DNA of 64,000 bases from Lachnospiraceae bacterium (GCA_017470735.1 JAFUYB010000058.1:1-64000); one strand, 5' to 3'; numbered from the stretch's first letter, positions 18,519 through 29,768 are shown. A program made the numbers and translations. Notes: generated from the letters alone by a model not told the origin.

Positions 18519-19436
18519 TCACTTGCGTGCCATCTCATACTCGTCCACAAGACCGTCAATTGCCGCAACCAGCTTGCCGATCTCCGGCTTGGTCAGCTGC
18601 GCATCCGCGCCGAGCGACTCACCTTTGCGGCGGATTTCATCGTTGATCAGGGATGAGAAGATAATGACCGGAATGTTCCGCATCACTTCATTTTCCTTGA
18701 CCAGCTTGCAGAGACGGTGTCCGTCCATCTTCGGCATCTCGATATCGGTCACGATACAGTGGACATCATCAAGGACTGTTCCGTTCTTTTCGAATTCAAC
18801 CAGCTTGTCCCAGCCCTCCTGCCCATTCGGATTGACGATGAGGTTGGTGTAACCTGCCTTTCGCAGACATTCGGTGATGAGTTTGGACAACAGCGGTGAG
18901 TCCTCGCAGATCAAAATCGGCGACTGCGAACGGTCTCTTTCCTCATACGCGTCCATATCGGATACCTTCAGCCCGGTCTCAGGATTGATGTTGGTAACGA
19001 TCTTCTCGAAGTCGAGAATGACAACCAAACGGTCCTCGAGCTTGATCACGCCCGTAGATACGCCCGCGTCCTCAGCGCTGATCGTCGAATCCGGCGAATT
19101 GATATCCTCCCAGGAAACACGGTGGATACCGAGCACCTCATCCACATGGAATGCGGTGTTTAAGCTGTTGAAATTGGTAATAAAGAACAGCCCTTCCACA
19201 TCCGGATCTTCCTCATAACCGAGGCAGCGCCGGAGATTGATCACCGAAATCATCGTATCACGCGGCATGAAAATCCCTTCCACAAACGGATGCGAATTGG
19301 GAACCGGCGTCACATGCTGATAAGTCAGGATCTCCCTGATCTTAGCGACATTGATGCCGTAAAAGTTGTTGGCAACCTTGAACTCCAGTATTTCCAGCTC
19401 ATTGGTACCCGATTCCAGCAAAATATTAGTATCCAT
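18519..19436 (-). CDS. cheV: Chemotaxis coupling protein CheV (CheW domain plus receiver)
   Basis: 305 residues. Residues about 10-155 are a CheW-like coupling domain (LEFKVANNFYGINVAKIREI, then a conserved INLRRCLG), residues about 170-300 a receiver with phosphoacceptor Asp in CIVTDIEMPKMDGHRL and a conserved Lys in LTKPEIGK. CheV links chemoreceptors to CheA and helps adaptation. It implies a motile, chemotactic cell, but no other che or flagellar core gene is in the window. Ribosome binding site AAAGGAAAGG. Confidence 0.93.
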   Translation of the reverse strand: MDTNILLESGTNELEILEFKVANNFYGINVAKIREILTYQHVTPVPNSHPFVEGIFMPRDTMISVINLRRCLGYEEDPDVEGLFFITNFNSLNTAFHVDEVLGIHRVSWEDINSPDSTISAEDAGVSTGVIKLEDRLVVILDFEKIVTNINPETGLKVSDMDAYEERDRSQSPILICEDSPLLSKLITECLRKAGYTNLIVNPNGQEGWDKLVEFEKNGTVLDDVHCIVTDIEMPKMDGHRLCKLVKENEVMRNIPVIIFSSLINDEIRRKGESLGADAQLTKPEIGKLVAAIDGLVDEYEMARK

Positions 19437-19471
19437 CTTCGTTCCTTTCCTTTATGTATCTTTTTCCCTCT

Positions 19472-20218
19472 CTATTTTAGCAACAGAGGGGTATTTTGAC
19501 CATTGACATTGACGGCTAAACTTAAATCAGACAAATCTGACGCCGCCGCTTCTGAAACCTCAAACAACAAAATCAGATCTTCGTTTCCGCCTGCTTCAAC
19601 CGTTCCCTCGTAAGTTGAAAGATCGTCCTCTAAAACAATACCTGCATTCACCGATTCATCACCGATCGTCGCCGTGAAGACCGGACGCATCTGCGCAATT
19701 GACACATTGATCGGACTGTCCGTCTTGTTGGTCAGGCGGTATCCCGCGATCACATACTGCTTTCCGGCTGCCGGATCCGGCAAAGTATAATAACTGCTGA
19801 GCCGTAAGCTCTCCGGAACCGCGGCGCCCTCATAGGTAAACGCAATCCCGTCAATCCCCATCGCCTTGGTCAGAGTCACAGGCTTTGCTGCCACCTCTTC
19901 AGCTTCCTCTGTATCCTCTTGTGTCCCGCTGTCTGTATCGGCCGTGTCGGAAGTTTCTTCTTCCTCAGTCCCTTCCTCATCGGATGTATCTTCTCCGGCT
20001 GTATCCTCAGCCTCCTCTTCATCTTCATCCAAATTGCCCTTGTAACGGACAATCCCTTGGGAAAGACGGACATTGTGCTTCGCGACGACCTTAGCCGCGT
20101 ACAATGTGATGATATCTTCTTCCTCTGCCGTCAGCTCTGTCAGCTTTTCACCACAACCGGACAACAGCAGACAACTGGCGATCAATAATCCGCAGGTGAG
20201 CTTCTTTGTTCGACACAT
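19472..20218 (-). CDS. Predicted lipoprotein with acidic linker and C-terminal beta domain
   Basis: 248 residues. A type II signal peptide ends in the lipobox LLSGC (Cys22), so the mature protein is membrane-anchored outside. Residues about 65-115 form a very acidic Glu/Asp/Thr linker, and the C-terminal 130 residues (SYYTLPDPAAGKQYVIAGYRLTN onward) look like an immunoglobulin-type beta sandwich of the kind found in DUF4352/DUF5067 lipoproteins; that fold call is inference. It lies between cheV and a two-component system. Ligand unknown. Confidence 0.75.
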   Translation of the reverse strand: MCRTKKLTCGLLIASCLLLSGCGEKLTELTAEEEDIITLYAAKVVAKHNVRLSQGIVRYKGNLDEDEEEAEDTAGEDTSDEEGTEEEETSDTADTDSGTQEDTEEAEEVAAKPVTLTKAMGIDGIAFTYEGAAVPESLRLSSYYTLPDPAAGKQYVIAGYRLTNKTDSPINVSIAQMRPVFTATIGDESVNAGIVLEDDLSTYEGTVEAGGNEDLILLFEVSEAAASDLSDLSLAVNVNGQNTPLLLK

Positions 20219-20330
20219 AGGCGCTCTCCTATTTAGTTGTCTTTAAGTTGACATTACATTCCATACCACTTTACCATTCTTGTACTAAATATTCAACAAA
20301 AAATAATGATTTTTTTCAAATATTCTAGTA

Positions 20331-21809
20331 TTATTTGTCAAAATCGAACCAAAAAGCGACGCCATTTTCATAATTTACCACGCCACAGTCCGTATGCAGC
20401 CCATCCGCAACGGCACGGACGATCGAAAGACCGATCCCGCTGCCGCCGTATTCCCTCGTCCGCGCCTCATCCGCCTTGTAAAATTTCTCCCACAGATGCG
20501 GCAGGGCATCCTCCCGAACCGGTTCACCGGTATTGAACACCGAAAAACGGATTTTCCCGTCCTTCTCCTCAAAGCGCAGGTCGATCCTCTTTTCTCCCGC
20601 CGCATAGTGGATCGCATTGCTCAAATAATTGTCCACGACCTGCTCGGAAAGCACCGGATCCGCCCAGACCGGTACCGCTTTTTTCGCATCCGGAAATGCT
20701 ACGGCGATCTGCTGTTCATCCAAAAGAATCTGATGCGCCTGGACTACGCTTGCGACCAGTTCCGCAAGGTTGAACCGTTCCAGCTTCACCTGTCCCTCTC
20801 CGTATTCCAATCGATTCAAAGACAGCAGCTGGCGGACCATCCGGTCCATCTTTTCGGTCTCATCCACAATAACATCTAAATAAAACGCCCTGCTCTCTTC
20901 ATCCTCGAAAACTCCCTCGGACAGCCCTTCCGCGTAACCACGGATCAGTGCCAGCGGTGTTTTCAGTTCGTGGGAAACATTGGAAATGAACTCCCTTCGC
21001 ATCCGTTCGTTTTCATCACGGATGCCGATGTCCCGCGTCAGCTCTGTATTTGCCTGCTTTAGATCACGGATCGTCGCTTCGAGCGTGTCTGACATCTCAT
21101 TCATGCGGAGCCCCAGCAGATCCAGCTCATTCGGACGCTGCCGCGGTACATATTTGGCGTCGAAATCCAGCTCCGTCATCCGCTGTGACAGCTCTGTCAT
21201 CTGATGAACCGGGCGGGTAATGTGGCGGGCGACAACGATCGAAAGCACCACGCCGAAGCACAGCGAAAGAACCCCTATGTACAAAAGCAGCCGGTTCGAC
21301 AGTGCCGCCGCGTCCGTCATGCTCTGCATCGCGCTGCGAAGCAGAATCAGATTGCCATCGGCAAGCGTCCCCCACAAAGTCAGAAAGTCGTCTCCGGTCC
21401 GGTCGTCTGCCTTTTTTTGTATCGTATAGACATCCGTGCTTTTGATCAGCTGAGCATTGCCGTCCTGCCGTTCGAGCATCAGATCAAACAGCTGCTCCAT
21501 CATCGCGCGGCTCTCATTCTGCGACTGCATGATCACCGTGCCGTCCGATGCAATGATCATCAGCGACAGATTCTCATTGGAACAGAGCTTTTGGATCTGG
21601 TCACTATAGGAATCCTCATAGAGCAGGCCGTCTTCCGCGGCTCCATTGAGCGTATGGAAAGCGTCTTCCATCGAAGATGTCTTGTAGCTCAGATAAAAAC
21701 TGCCCAGAAACAGCGTGTTCATCAGCCAGACCAAAAGGATCACGACGGCCAGGCTTGCCACCATAAATCCGATGATCTGCAGATTGATGCTATGCTGTTG
21801 GTTCTTCAT
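20331..21809 (-). CDS. Membrane sensor histidine kinase (OmpR partner type)
   Basis: 492 residues from ATG 21809; the frame extends upstream but the ATG lies 20 bases inside the end of the response-regulator gene, the usual overlap. Two transmembrane helices (about 10-35 and 180-205) bracket an extracellular sensor domain, then HAMP (RHITRPVHQMTELS), HisKA with phospho-His in FISNVSHELKTPLALIRGY, and the ATPase domain with NYLSNAIHYA and GGSGIGLSIV boxes. Cognate of the regulator encoded immediately upstream. Signal unknown; no obvious target gene is adjacent. Confidence 0.92.
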   Translation of the reverse strand: MKNQQHSINLQIIGFMVASLAVVILLVWLMNTLFLGSFYLSYKTSSMEDAFHTLNGAAEDGLLYEDSYSDQIQKLCSNENLSLMIIASDGTVIMQSQNESRAMMEQLFDLMLERQDGNAQLIKSTDVYTIQKKADDRTGDDFLTLWGTLADGNLILLRSAMQSMTDAAALSNRLLLYIGVLSLCFGVVLSIVVARHITRPVHQMTELSQRMTELDFDAKYVPRQRPNELDLLGLRMNEMSDTLEATIRDLKQANTELTRDIGIRDENERMRREFISNVSHELKTPLALIRGYAEGLSEGVFEDEESRAFYLDVIVDETEKMDRMVRQLLSLNRLEYGEGQVKLERFNLAELVASVVQAHQILLDEQQIAVAFPDAKKAVPVWADPVLSEQVVDNYLSNAIHYAAGEKRIDLRFEEKDGKIRFSVFNTGEPVREDALPHLWEKFYKADEARTREYGGSGIGLSIVRAVADGLHTDCGVVNYENGVAFWFDFDK

Positions 21810-22500
21810 CCACTTCAAATTTGTAACCCATTCCCCAGATTGTCTTAATATAGCTTCCGTATTTGCCCAGCTTGCTGCGCAGCATCTTGACATGCGTATC
21901 TATCGTCCGCGCCTCGCCCAAAAAATCAAATTCCCACACGCCCGACAGAATCTGTTCCCTCGACAGCGCCAGTCCTTTGTTGCGGATGAAATAGCAGAGC
22001 AGTTCAAACTCCTTGACCGACATCCGTATGCTGCCGCCGTCCACATATACCTCGTGGGCATTTTCGTCGATGACAATTCCTCCTGCCGCAAGCTTGCCGC
22101 CGCTTTCTTCTCCGACCGCATTCCGCCGGAGCAGCGCATTTACCCGCGCGACTAAAATCTTCGGTGAAAAAGGTTTGGTCACATACTCATCCGCCCCTCC
22201 CGAAAACGCCGACAGTTCATCCTCCTCCGCGCTCTTTGCGGTCAGCATCAGCACCGGCACCTTGGAAGTCTCCCGTATCTCTTTTAAAACCTCATAGCCG
22301 TTGTACTTCGGCATCATCACATCAAGAATGACCAGCGCGGCGTCCTTATTCTCATAGAACACCTGCAGTGCTTCCTCGCCGTCTGCTGCCTCAACCACCT
22401 GGTATCCATCTTTTTTCAGAAAATCACCGACCAGCTTCCGCATACGCATTTCGTCGTCGGCGATGATGATTTTTTCCAATGTTGCTTTTGTGGTATTCAT
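21790..22500 (-). CDS. OmpR/PhoB-family response regulator
   Basis: 236 residues from ATG 22500, which is 6 bases from an AAGGA box; the ATG at 22506 overlaps the HEPN stop codon but has no spacing. Receiver domain (acidic pocket IIIADDEMRMRK, phospho-Asp in LVILDVMMPKYNG, Lys in VTKPFSPK) followed by a winged-helix DNA-binding domain (VKEFELLCYFIRNKGLALSREQIL, DTHVKMLRSKLGK). Translated together with the kinase downstream; its ribosome binding site lies inside the last codons of the HEPN toxin gene, so the toxin module is transcriptionally fused to it. Confidence 0.92.
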   Translation of the reverse strand: MNTTKATLEKIIIADDEMRMRKLVGDFLKKDGYQVVEAADGEEALQVFYENKDAALVILDVMMPKYNGYEVLKEIRETSKVPVLMLTAKSAEEDELSAFSGGADEYVTKPFSPKILVARVNALLRRNAVGEESGGKLAAGGIVIDENAHEVYVDGGSIRMSVKEFELLCYFIRNKGLALSREQILSGVWEFDFLGEARTIDTHVKMLRSKLGKYGSYIKTIWGMGYKFEVDEEPTA

Positions 22501-22502
22501 TT

Positions 22503-22904
22503 TCATTCCTTAAATTTTCTATTTAAATATTCATCAACCAATTTAACAATCATTTCCGCATTGTCAAGCTGTTCTATTGCATCACTTTTAGAAATAATAT
22601 AAAAATCTTCATATTCAGATTTTTGACGACAATCCATTGCACTTGAAATCATTTTTGATACATTTCTGGGAAATTCTCCCGTCTTCACATGCTCTTTATT
22701 AAAGTGAGAAATAACACCTTTATGCTTACTGCTATCAAAGCTCTCTAACGCATTCACAGCACGAATCGCATGAAAAATAGCATAATATGAACGATTCATC
22801 ACAAGCTTGTAATCTTCCGCAGCTTTTGCCACCTGCGCTCTCTTTAAATCCTCTCTTGCATTTTCTAATCTATATTTGGCAAAATCCTTTATGCTGCCTT
22901 CCAT
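22503..22904 (-). CDS. hepT: HEPN-domain toxin of a HEPN-MNT pair
   Basis: 133 residues, all-helical HEPN fold. The RNase motif R-X(6)-H is visible in NRSYYAIFHAI. The family usual length is 130-150. Overlaps the MNT gene upstream by 16 bases and the response regulator gene downstream by 4. In characterised HepT-MntA modules HepT is the toxin and MntA inactivates it by AMPylation; whether this holds here is inference. The region is visibly richer in A and T than its neighbours, suggesting acquisition. Confidence 0.82.
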   Translation of the reverse strand: MEGSIKDFAKYRLENAREDLKRAQVAKAAEDYKLVMNRSYYAIFHAIRAVNALESFDSSKHKGVISHFNKEHVKTGEFPRNVSKMISSAMDCRQKSEYEDFYIISKSDAIEQLDNAEMIVKLVDEYLNRKFKE

Positions 22905-23224
22905 AATACGATTCCTTCCTTTTCAATATTGATATAATACGGCATCACCTTTTTCCATTTATTAAATTTCTGCACTTCAATCAAGGAAGTCGAAATTAGC
23001 TGATCATATTCCAAGTCCAAATTTACAGCAACATCAAGCCATTTTTCATACATTGCTTTATCATTATTCCTTACCAGCAAAGCAATATCTATATCTGATT
23101 CCTCTGTCGCTGTATTCCTCGCCACAGATCCATATAATATAATCGAAATCAAATTATCTCCATAAATTTTACATACAGCAGGAATCAATTTTTGGAATAA
23201 TTCACTATCTGCCGTTATAGTCAT
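22889..23224 (-). CDS. mntA: MNT-type minimal nucleotidyltransferase antitoxin
   Basis: 111 residues. Nucleotidyltransferase core GSVARNTATEESDIDIALLV with the G-S...D-x-D metal site intact, followed by helices that complete the minimal fold. Antitoxin partner of the HEPN protein, expected to add AMP to it. GGAGAG ribosome binding site 7 bases before the ATG. Codon use is A/T-rich like hepT and unlike the flanking genes. Confidence 0.83.
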   Translation of the reverse strand: MTITADSELFQKLIPAVCKIYGDNLISIILYGSVARNTATEESDIDIALLVRNNDKAMYEKWLDVAVNLDLEYDQLISTSLIEVQKFNKWKKVMPYYINIEKEGIVLWKAA

Positions 23225-23267
23225 TATGCACTCTCCTCATCACCAACTGCTTCATGTATATATTTAT

Positions 23268-24041
23268 TCACAAAGTCCCATCCTGCGCGGCGTTCTCTGT
23301 CCACTGCGGCTGCTGGGTCGTGCTTTCCGTAGACTGCGAAGGCTGTGTTGTCGTATTCTGCGAACCTTCCGTCGATTGCATTTGTTCCGTTGTCGTATCC
23401 TGCGGTTGTGCATCTGTACTCTGCTGTTCCGCTTCTTGTGCCTGCTGGGCTTGTTCGACTGCGGCCTCCCGTTTTTTGACTGCCTGCTCGCGCATCGTCA
23501 GTTCTTCATCCCAGCTCGCATATTCGTCCTCCAATTCATTCTTATAATTTAAAATATTCGGTGAATCACTGGTCAGCGTTAAAGCAAACATCACGACCAC
23601 CATTGCGATCAATACGACATTCAAAAGTAATGAAAGAAACAATACCGGCGCCGGTGCTTTTTTCTCTTTCTTTTTGCCTTTTCCTTTAGTATCACTCTTT
23701 TCCTTGGGTAAATCTGTCGCTCCCAATGCATCAGACGGCGCTTTCTCCGCCTGCTTGGCCTTGCCTTTGGCAGCATTTCCCGCCACCTGTTTTTCGGCAC
23801 TCTGCTGCTGCGTTTCCGGTATCACAAAATCCGGAATGCGCCCATTGTCAATCGCCGCATTCTCCAGCAGAAAATCCTTCAGCTCTTGCAAAAAAGCAAA
23901 TCCGACCGGCGTATGAAATACATCCTGCTCAATGATCTGGATATAGATCTGCAGCACCGTTTCCGGCTGGTCCATCGTAAGCTGTGTCCGCAGATAATCG
24001 ACCGCCCGCTGCTCCTTTTTTTCTTCCACCGTCTGCGCCAT
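23268..24041 (-). CDS. Membrane protein with Gln/Thr-rich C-terminal tail, function unknown
   Basis: 257 residues. A helical cytoplasmic N-terminal domain of about 85 residues (AQTVEEKKEQRAVDYLRTQL), a Lys/Ala-rich linker, one hydrophobic helix at about 138-162 (LFLSLLLNVVLIAMVVVMFAL), a coiled coil (DEELTMREQAVKKREAAVEQ) and a low-complexity tail dominated by Gln, Thr and Ser. I know no family name. The tail would be outside the cell if the single helix spans the membrane N-in. Located between the toxin pair and metH, same strand. GAAGGAAAGGG box 9 bases before the ATG. Confidence 0.65.
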   Translation of the reverse strand: MAQTVEEKKEQRAVDYLRTQLTMDQPETVLQIYIQIIEQDVFHTPVGFAFLQELKDFLLENAAIDNGRIPDFVIPETQQQSAEKQVAGNAAKGKAKQAEKAPSDALGATDLPKEKSDTKGKGKKKEKKAPAPVLFLSLLLNVVLIAMVVVMFALTLTSDSPNILNYKNELEDEYASWDEELTMREQAVKKREAAVEQAQQAQEAEQQSTDAQPQDTTTEQMQSTEGSQNTTTQPSQSTESTTQQPQWTENAAQDGTL

Positions 24042-24139
24042 ACCGCCATGCCCTTTCCTTCAGACTCCACAACTTCAAAGCCTATTACTGTCACAAGAGT
24101 CCCCATTTTATGAAAAATATCGCCACTTACTCCGATTCC

Positions 24140-26548
24140 TCATGCCAAAAGCCGCCCCACCAGCTTCACACATTCTGCCGCATCCGCAGAATATCCATCC
24201 GCTCCGATTTCCTTTGCAAAGCCTTCGGTAATGCAGGCTCCGCCGATTACAATTTTGGCCGGACACTGCTTCTCTTTTGCCGCCGCGACGACCTCTTTCA
24301 TCCGCATCATCGTTGTCGTCATCAGCGCCGAAAGCCCGATGACTGCCGCCTGTTCTCTAATTGCACAGTCCACGATCTCATCCGCGGGAATGTCCTTTCC
24401 GAGATCGATCACACGGTAACCGTAATTTTTCAGCATCAGAACGACCAGATTTTTTCCGATATCGTGAATATCCCCTTCCACGGTCGCGACCACGATGGTC
24501 TCCTTTTTCTCGGCATCGCCCGTCACCAGCATCGGTTCCATGAAATCCATCGCTTCCTTCATCGCGTTTGCCCCGGAGATCAGCTGCGGCAGAAAATATT
24601 TCTTTTCTTCATAATATTTCCCGACCAGATTGATCCCGGCGATCAAATATTCATTGACGATCGCAGACGCTTCGGTGCCCGCATCGAGCTCCTTTTTCAC
24701 TTCATCAATAATACTGTCCTTGTTTCCGTGGACGACACACTCCACGACCGGGTGCAGCTTTTCTTCTTTCTTTTCCGCAACGGCTTTCTCCTGTGCCGAT
24801 ACGGTCAGATTGCCTGCCGGCACGCCATCGAGATACCGGTCCGTCGCATCCTCTTTATTCAGCAGCATATCCGCAGCATACGCCGTGTACATCAGCATCT
24901 CCTGCGACGGATTGGCGATCGCCATCGTCAGCCCTTTGGAAAGCGCGATCGCGAAAAACGCCGTGTTGACAAATGCCCGCTGCGGCAGACCAAACGAAAT
25001 ATTGGACAATCCGCAGACCGTCGGCAGCCGCAGTTCATTTTTACAATATTCCACCGTCGCAAAGCATTTTTTTGCCGAATCCGCATCCGCCCCGATCGTC
25101 GAAACCAGAAGATCGACGACTGCATCTTCTTTGGACAGCCCGCATTTTTGAGCCGCTCCCAAAACGGTATGAATGTTCTGATGCTTTTCTTCTAAAGACT
25201 TCGGCAGTCCGCCCTCGGACAGGGGCAGCAAAATGAACATCGCCCCATATTTTTTCGCGATCGGAAGCAGTGCCTCCATCTTTTCCTTTTCTGCCGAGAT
25301 CGAATTGATCAGCGCCCGTCCCGGATAGATCCGAAGCGCCGCCTCGATCACTTCGACATAGCTTGAATCGATACACAGCGGCAGATCCACTGTACTCGTC
25401 ACCTCATAGATGGCATCCAGCATCGCCTGCTTTTCGTCAATGCCGTTGGTACCCATGTTGACATCGAGAATTGCCGCGCCATCCTCTTCCTGCGCTCTGG
25501 CAAACTCGCAGACCATGTCCATCTTCCCGGCACGCAGTTCCTCCTGCAATGCTTTTTTCCCGGTCGGATTGATTCGCTCGCCGATCACGGCAAATGCTCC
25601 GTCCACATCGATGACCGTATTCATCCGTTCTGATGTGACGACGGCTCTGATTTGGGGATTAGGCGCAAGCACCGGCATCCCTTTTGTCCTTTCCACCAAA
25701 GCACGTATATGCTCCGGCGTCGTCCCGCAGCAGCCGCCGACAACGCCTGCTCCCGCTTCGATCAGCGGCACCATCGCCTCTGCAAATGCATCCGGCGTCA
25801 TCTTATAAACCGTTTCGCCATTTTCCAAAACGGGCAGTCCCGCATTCGGCTTGACTAAAACCGGTATCTGCGCGAATTTGCGCATCTCCTCAATATACGG
25901 CAGCATCGCTTCCGGTCCGGTGGAGCAGTTGAGCCCGACCACATCGGCGCCCATCGCCTGCAGGACAATGACTGTCGTATCCGGCCTGCTTCCAAACAGT
26001 GTCCTGCCGTCCTCATTGTAGGTCAAAGATACCATGACCGGCAGATCACAGGTCTCTTTGATCGCCAGCACGGCGGCACGGCACTCCTGCAGACTCATCA
26101 TTGTCTCAACAACAAATAAGTCTACGCCTTCCTCTAAAATCGCCGCCACTTGCTCTTTGTAAATGTCGACCAATTCCTCAAACTGCAATTCCCCGATCGG
26201 GTAAAGCTGCTGTCCGGTCATCGTCAGATCCCCGGCAACAAAAGCCCTGTCCCCTGCTGCCTCGCGCGACAGCCGCACCATCTGCCGGTTGATATCCACA
26301 AGCCTCTCGCCCAGTCCGAATTCATCCAATTTGATCCGGTTTGCCGTAAAGGTCGGCGCATACAAAATCTGCGTCCCTGCCTCGACATATTTCTTCTGTA
26401 AAGACACGATCGCGTCCGGATGGTCATAAATCCACGCTTCCGGACACACGCCGGTCGGCAGTCCCGTTTTTTGCAGATTCGTCCCCGTTGCCCCGTCCAA
26501 AAATACCGGTCCCTGTTTTAGTAATTCGTTGAAATTCAATGCTTTCAT
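24140..26548 (-). CDS. metH: Cobalamin-dependent methionine synthase without reactivation domain
   Basis: 802 residues. Transfers methyl from methyl-THF through cobalamin to homocysteine. Order: homocysteine-binding barrel (1-290, zinc cysteines in [13 protein letters not shown]), pterin-binding barrel (about 315-580, [13 protein letters not shown]), B12 cap and cobalamin-binding domain (about 600-802) with the DxHxxG motif in [11 protein letters not shown]. coli MetH is about 1230 residues because it has a C-terminal S-adenosylmethionine/activation domain; that is absent, the rule in many clostridia, where a separate protein reactivates the cofactor. Its ATG overlaps the carB stop (ATGA). 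Why it follows carAB is unclear. Confidence 0.93.
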   Translation of the reverse strand: MKALNFNELLKQGPVFLDGATGTNLQKTGLPTGVCPEAWIYDHPDAIVSLQKKYVEAGTQILYAPTFTANRIKLDEFGLGERLVDINRQMVRLSREAAGDRAFVAGDLTMTGQQLYPIGELQFEELVDIYKEQVAAILEEGVDLFVVETMMSLQECRAAVLAIKETCDLPVMVSLTYNEDGRTLFGSRPDTTVIVLQAMGADVVGLNCSTGPEAMLPYIEEMRKFAQIPVLVKPNAGLPVLENGETVYKMTPDAFAEAMVPLIEAGAGVVGGCCGTTPEHIRALVERTKGMPVLAPNPQIRAVVTSERMNTVIDVDGAFAVIGERINPTGKKALQEELRAGKMDMVCEFARAQEEDGAAILDVNMGTNGIDEKQAMLDAIYEVTSTVDLPLCIDSSYVEVIEAALRIYPGRALINSISAEKEKMEALLPIAKKYGAMFILLPLSEGGLPKSLEEKHQNIHTVLGAAQKCGLSKEDAVVDLLVSTIGADADSAKKCFATVEYCKNELRLPTVCGLSNISFGLPQRAFVNTAFFAIALSKGLTMAIANPSQEMLMYTAYAADMLLNKEDATDRYLDGVPAGNLTVSAQEKAVAEKKEEKLHPVVECVVHGNKDSIIDEVKKELDAGTEASAIVNEYLIAGINLVGKYYEEKKYFLPQLISGANAMKEAMDFMEPMLVTGDAEKKETIVVATVEGDIHDIGKNLVVLMLKNYGYRVIDLGKDIPADEIVDCAIREQAAVIGLSALMTTTMMRMKEVVAAAKEKQCPAKIVIGGACITEGFAKEIGADGYSADAAECVKLVGRLLA

Positions 26549-29500
26549 ATATTTTTTACCGTCGCTATGTCCACCAGAGTAAACCGCTCCGGCTCCGACT
26601 CCAAGCTCGTTGCCAGCGCATTTGCCGTATCCATCGCCGTAATACAGTACACACCGGTCTCAATCGCGTTTCGCCGGATCAGAAATCCGTCCCTGCTCTT
26701 ATCGCCGTGCCCCTGGGTCGGCGTGTCGATCACGAGATCGATCTTGTGTCCGAGGATCAGATCCATCACATTCGGCGACTCCTGCGTGATCTTGTTTACC
26801 CAGAGCGCGTCCACGCCGTGCTCCTGCAGATACTTTGCCGTCGAACGCGTCGCGTAGATCTTGTAGCCCAGTCCGGCAAACCGCTTTGCCACGCCCACGG
26901 CTTCCGGCTTGTCCGCATCCTTGACCGTCAGGATCATCTGCCGGTGTTTGGGCAGAATAATCCCCGCGCCTAAAAACGCTTTAAACAGTGCTTCGGTAAA
27001 GGTCTTGGCAATGCCGAGGCACTCCCCTGTCGACTTCATCTCCGGTCCGAGGGAAATCTCCGCGCCGCGCAATTTTTCAAACGAAAATACCGGCATCTTG
27101 ACCGCGACATAATCGCCCTTCGGCGCCAATCCCGGCGTGTAGCCAAGCTCCTGTAAGGAATGCCCCAAAATGACCTTTGTCGCCACATCCACGATCGGGA
27201 TTCCCGTCACCTTGCTGATGTAAGGTACCGTCCTTGACGAGCGCGGATTGACCTCGATCACATAGACCTGCTCATCCATCACGATAAACTGGATATTGAT
27301 CAGCCCCCGCACATGAAGCGCCGCCGCCAGCCGTCTCGTGTATTCGACTAAAGTATCCTGTATCTTTTCGGAAATCGTCTGCGCAGGATAGACCGAGATC
27401 GAATCGCCCGAATGGACGCCGGTCCGCTCAATATGTTCCATGATACCGGGAATCAGGATATCCGTCCCGTCACAGACCGCGTCAACCTCAATCTCCTTGC
27501 CCTGCAGGTATTTGTCCACAAGGATCGGATGATCCTGCGCCACGCGGTTGATGACCTCCATAAACTGCTCGATCTCCGCATCGCCCCACGCAATCTGCAT
27601 CCCCTGTCCGCCAAGCACATACGACGGGCGCACGAGCACCGGATAACCGAGTCGGTTGGCAACCGTCCGGGCTTCCGCGGTTGTAAACACTGTACCTCCT
27701 GCGGCACGCGGAATCCTCGTTTTCTCTAAAATCTCATCAAACAGCTCCCGGTCCTCCGCGGCATCGACATCCTCAGCCTTTGTCCCTAAAATCGGCACGC
27801 CCATCCGCATCAGGCTTTCGGTCAATTTGATCGCCGTCTGGCCGCCGAACTGCACGACCGCGCCGTCGGGATGCTCAATGCGGACGACATTCTCCACATC
27901 CTCCGCCGTCAGCGGTTCAAAGTAAAGCTTGTCCGCAATGTCAAAATCCGTCGAAACCGTCTCCGGGTTGTTGTTGATGATAATGGTCTCATAACCCTCT
28001 CTGGCAAATGCCCAGGTCGCATGCACCGAACAGTAGTCGAACTCGATGCCCTGCCCGATGCGGATCGGACCCGAACCGAGCACCAGCACCTTCTTTTTCG
28101 TGCGTTCCCCTGCTGCCTCATTCTCCCTGCCGAACACAGAATAATAATACGGCGTCGCCGCCTCAAACTCTGCCGCGCAGGTATCCACCATCTTAAATGC
28201 CGCTTCAATCCCCCACTGCTTCCGCAGGGCGCGTACCTGCTCCGGCGTGCGCTCCGTCAGCATCGCGATCGCCGTATCGGGAAATTCGATCCGCTTTGCT
28301 TCCGCCAAAAGCTCCGGCACAAGCTCCTCACTCTTGAGGCGCTGTTCCATTTCCACGAGGATTTTGAGCTTGTCAATAAACCATATGTCAATCTGCGTGA
28401 TCTCATGCAGCTTTTTATAGGAAATATTGCGCCGCAATGCTTCCGCGATCCGGTAGATACGCAGATCATCCACTATCGCAAGCTCCCGCAGCAGCCACTC
28501 CTCAGTCAGAGATGAAAAATCGACTGACAGCAGGGATTCCACATTTTGCTCAAGAGAACGGATCGCCTTCATCAGCGCCCCCTCAAAGCTGTCGCAGATG
28601 CTCATCACCTCTCCGGTCGCCTTCATCTGCGTCGTCAGCGTCCGCTTTGCCGTAATGAATTTGTCAAACGGCAAGCGGGGGATCTTGACCACGCAGTAAT
28701 CCAGCATCGGTTCAAACGACGCATAGGTCTTTTGCGTGATCGCGTTTTTGATCTCATCCAATGTATAGCCAAGCGCGATCTTTGCCGCTACCTTGGCAAT
28801 CGGATAACCGGTCGCCTTGGACGCTAAGGCCGATGAACGGCTGACCCTTGGATTGACCTCGATCACACAGTATTCAAACGATGTCGGATGCAGCGCGTAT
28901 TGGACATTGCATCCGCCCGTGATTCCCAGCTCCGAGATAATATTCAGCGCCGACGAGCGCAGCATCTGGTATTCCTTGTCCGAAAGCGTCTGTGACGGAG
29001 CCACGACGATCGAATCGCCGGTATGGACACCGACCGGGTCGATATTTTCCATATTACAGACCGTGATACAGTTGCCTGCCGCGTCCCGCATAACCTCGTA
29101 CTCGATCTCTTTCCAGCCCGCAATGCACCGTTCGACCAAAACTTCATGGACACGGGACAGACGCAGACCGTTCTGCAGGATCTCCCGCAGCTCATTCTCA
29201 TCATTGGCAATACCGCCGCCGCTGCCGCCGAGCGTATAGGCCGGACGCAATACCACAGGATAACCAATCGTATTAGTAAAACGGACACCTTCTTCGACAT
29301 CGTGGACGACCTTGCTTGCCGCGACAGGCTCACCGATCTTTTCCATCGTATCTTTAAATTCCTGCCGGTCCTCCGCTTTTTTGATCGTCTGTGCCGTCGT
29401 ACCGATCAGCCTTACGCCATGCGCCGCCAGAAAGCCCGATTCCTCCAGCTCCATGCCCAGATTCAGGCCTGCCTGCCCGCCCAAGGTCGGCAACACGGAA

Positions 29501-29751
29501 TCCGGCCGCTCCTTTTCGATGATCTGCTCCAACGCCTTTACCGTCAGAGGTTCTATGTAGACCTCATCCGCTATTTCCTTGTCGGTCATGATCGTCGCCG
29601 GATTGGAATTGACCAGTACGACCTCGATGCCCTCCTCTTTTAAGGAACGGCATGCCTGTGTCCCCGCATAGTCAAATTCCGCCGCCTGCCCGATCACGAT
29701 CGGTCCGGAACCGATCACCAGTACTTTTTTTATCGTATTATCCCTTGCCAC
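26545..29751 (-). CDS. carB: Carbamoyl phosphate synthase large subunit
   Basis: 1068 residues. Makes carbamoyl phosphate from bicarbonate, ammonia (channelled from CarA) and two ATP for pyrimidine and arginine synthesis. Two homologous ATP-grasp halves are recognisable by repeated [17 protein letters not shown] and [16 protein letters not shown] segments, and the last 130 residues are the MGS-like allosteric domain. Full length. 17 bases after carA, 4-base overlap with metH. Confidence 0.96.
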   Translation of the reverse strand: MARDNTIKKVLVIGSGPIVIGQAAEFDYAGTQACRSLKEEGIEVVLVNSNPATIMTDKEIADEVYIEPLTVKALEQIIEKERPDSVLPTLGGQAGLNLGMELEESGFLAAHGVRLIGTTAQTIKKAEDRQEFKDTMEKIGEPVAASKVVHDVEEGVRFTNTIGYPVVLRPAYTLGGSGGGIANDENELREILQNGLRLSRVHEVLVERCIAGWKEIEYEVMRDAAGNCITVCNMENIDPVGVHTGDSIVVAPSQTLSDKEYQMLRSSALNIISELGITGGCNVQYALHPTSFEYCVIEVNPRVSRSSALASKATGYPIAKVAAKIALGYTLDEIKNAITQKTYASFEPMLDYCVVKIPRLPFDKFITAKRTLTTQMKATGEVMSICDSFEGALMKAIRSLEQNVESLLSVDFSSLTEEWLLRELAIVDDLRIYRIAEALRRNISYKKLHEITQIDIWFIDKLKILVEMEQRLKSEELVPELLAEAKRIEFPDTAIAMLTERTPEQVRALRKQWGIEAAFKMVDTCAAEFEAATPYYYSVFGRENEAAGERTKKKVLVLGSGPIRIGQGIEFDYCSVHATWAFAREGYETIIINNNPETVSTDFDIADKLYFEPLTAEDVENVVRIEHPDGAVVQFGGQTAIKLTESLMRMGVPILGTKAEDVDAAEDRELFDEILEKTRIPRAAGGTVFTTAEARTVANRLGYPVLVRPSYVLGGQGMQIAWGDAEIEQFMEVINRVAQDHPILVDKYLQGKEIEVDAVCDGTDILIPGIMEHIERTGVHSGDSISVYPAQTISEKIQDTLVEYTRRLAAALHVRGLINIQFIVMDEQVYVIEVNPRSSRTVPYISKVTGIPIVDVATKVILGHSLQELGYTPGLAPKGDYVAVKMPVFSFEKLRGAEISLGPEMKSTGECLGIAKTFTEALFKAFLGAGIILPKHRQMILTVKDADKPEAVGVAKRFAGLGYKIYATRSTAKYLQEHGVDALWVNKITQESPNVMDLILGHKIDLVIDTPTQGHGDKSRDGFLIRRNAIETGVYCITAMDTANALATSLESEPERFTLVDIATVKNI

Positions 29752-29768
29752 AGATTATCTCCTTATCC

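Noticed and set aside
24042-24106. Extension of a frame beginning MGTLVTVIGFEVVESE upstream of the 257-residue protein
   Set aside because: It lies in another frame, is interrupted by a basic shadow sequence, and no similarity is visible; the ribosome binding site serves the ATG at 24041.
23984-25195. 403-codon plus-strand frame across the end of metH
   Set aside because: Runs antisense to metH, Arg/His/Phe-rich, without family pattern or start signal.
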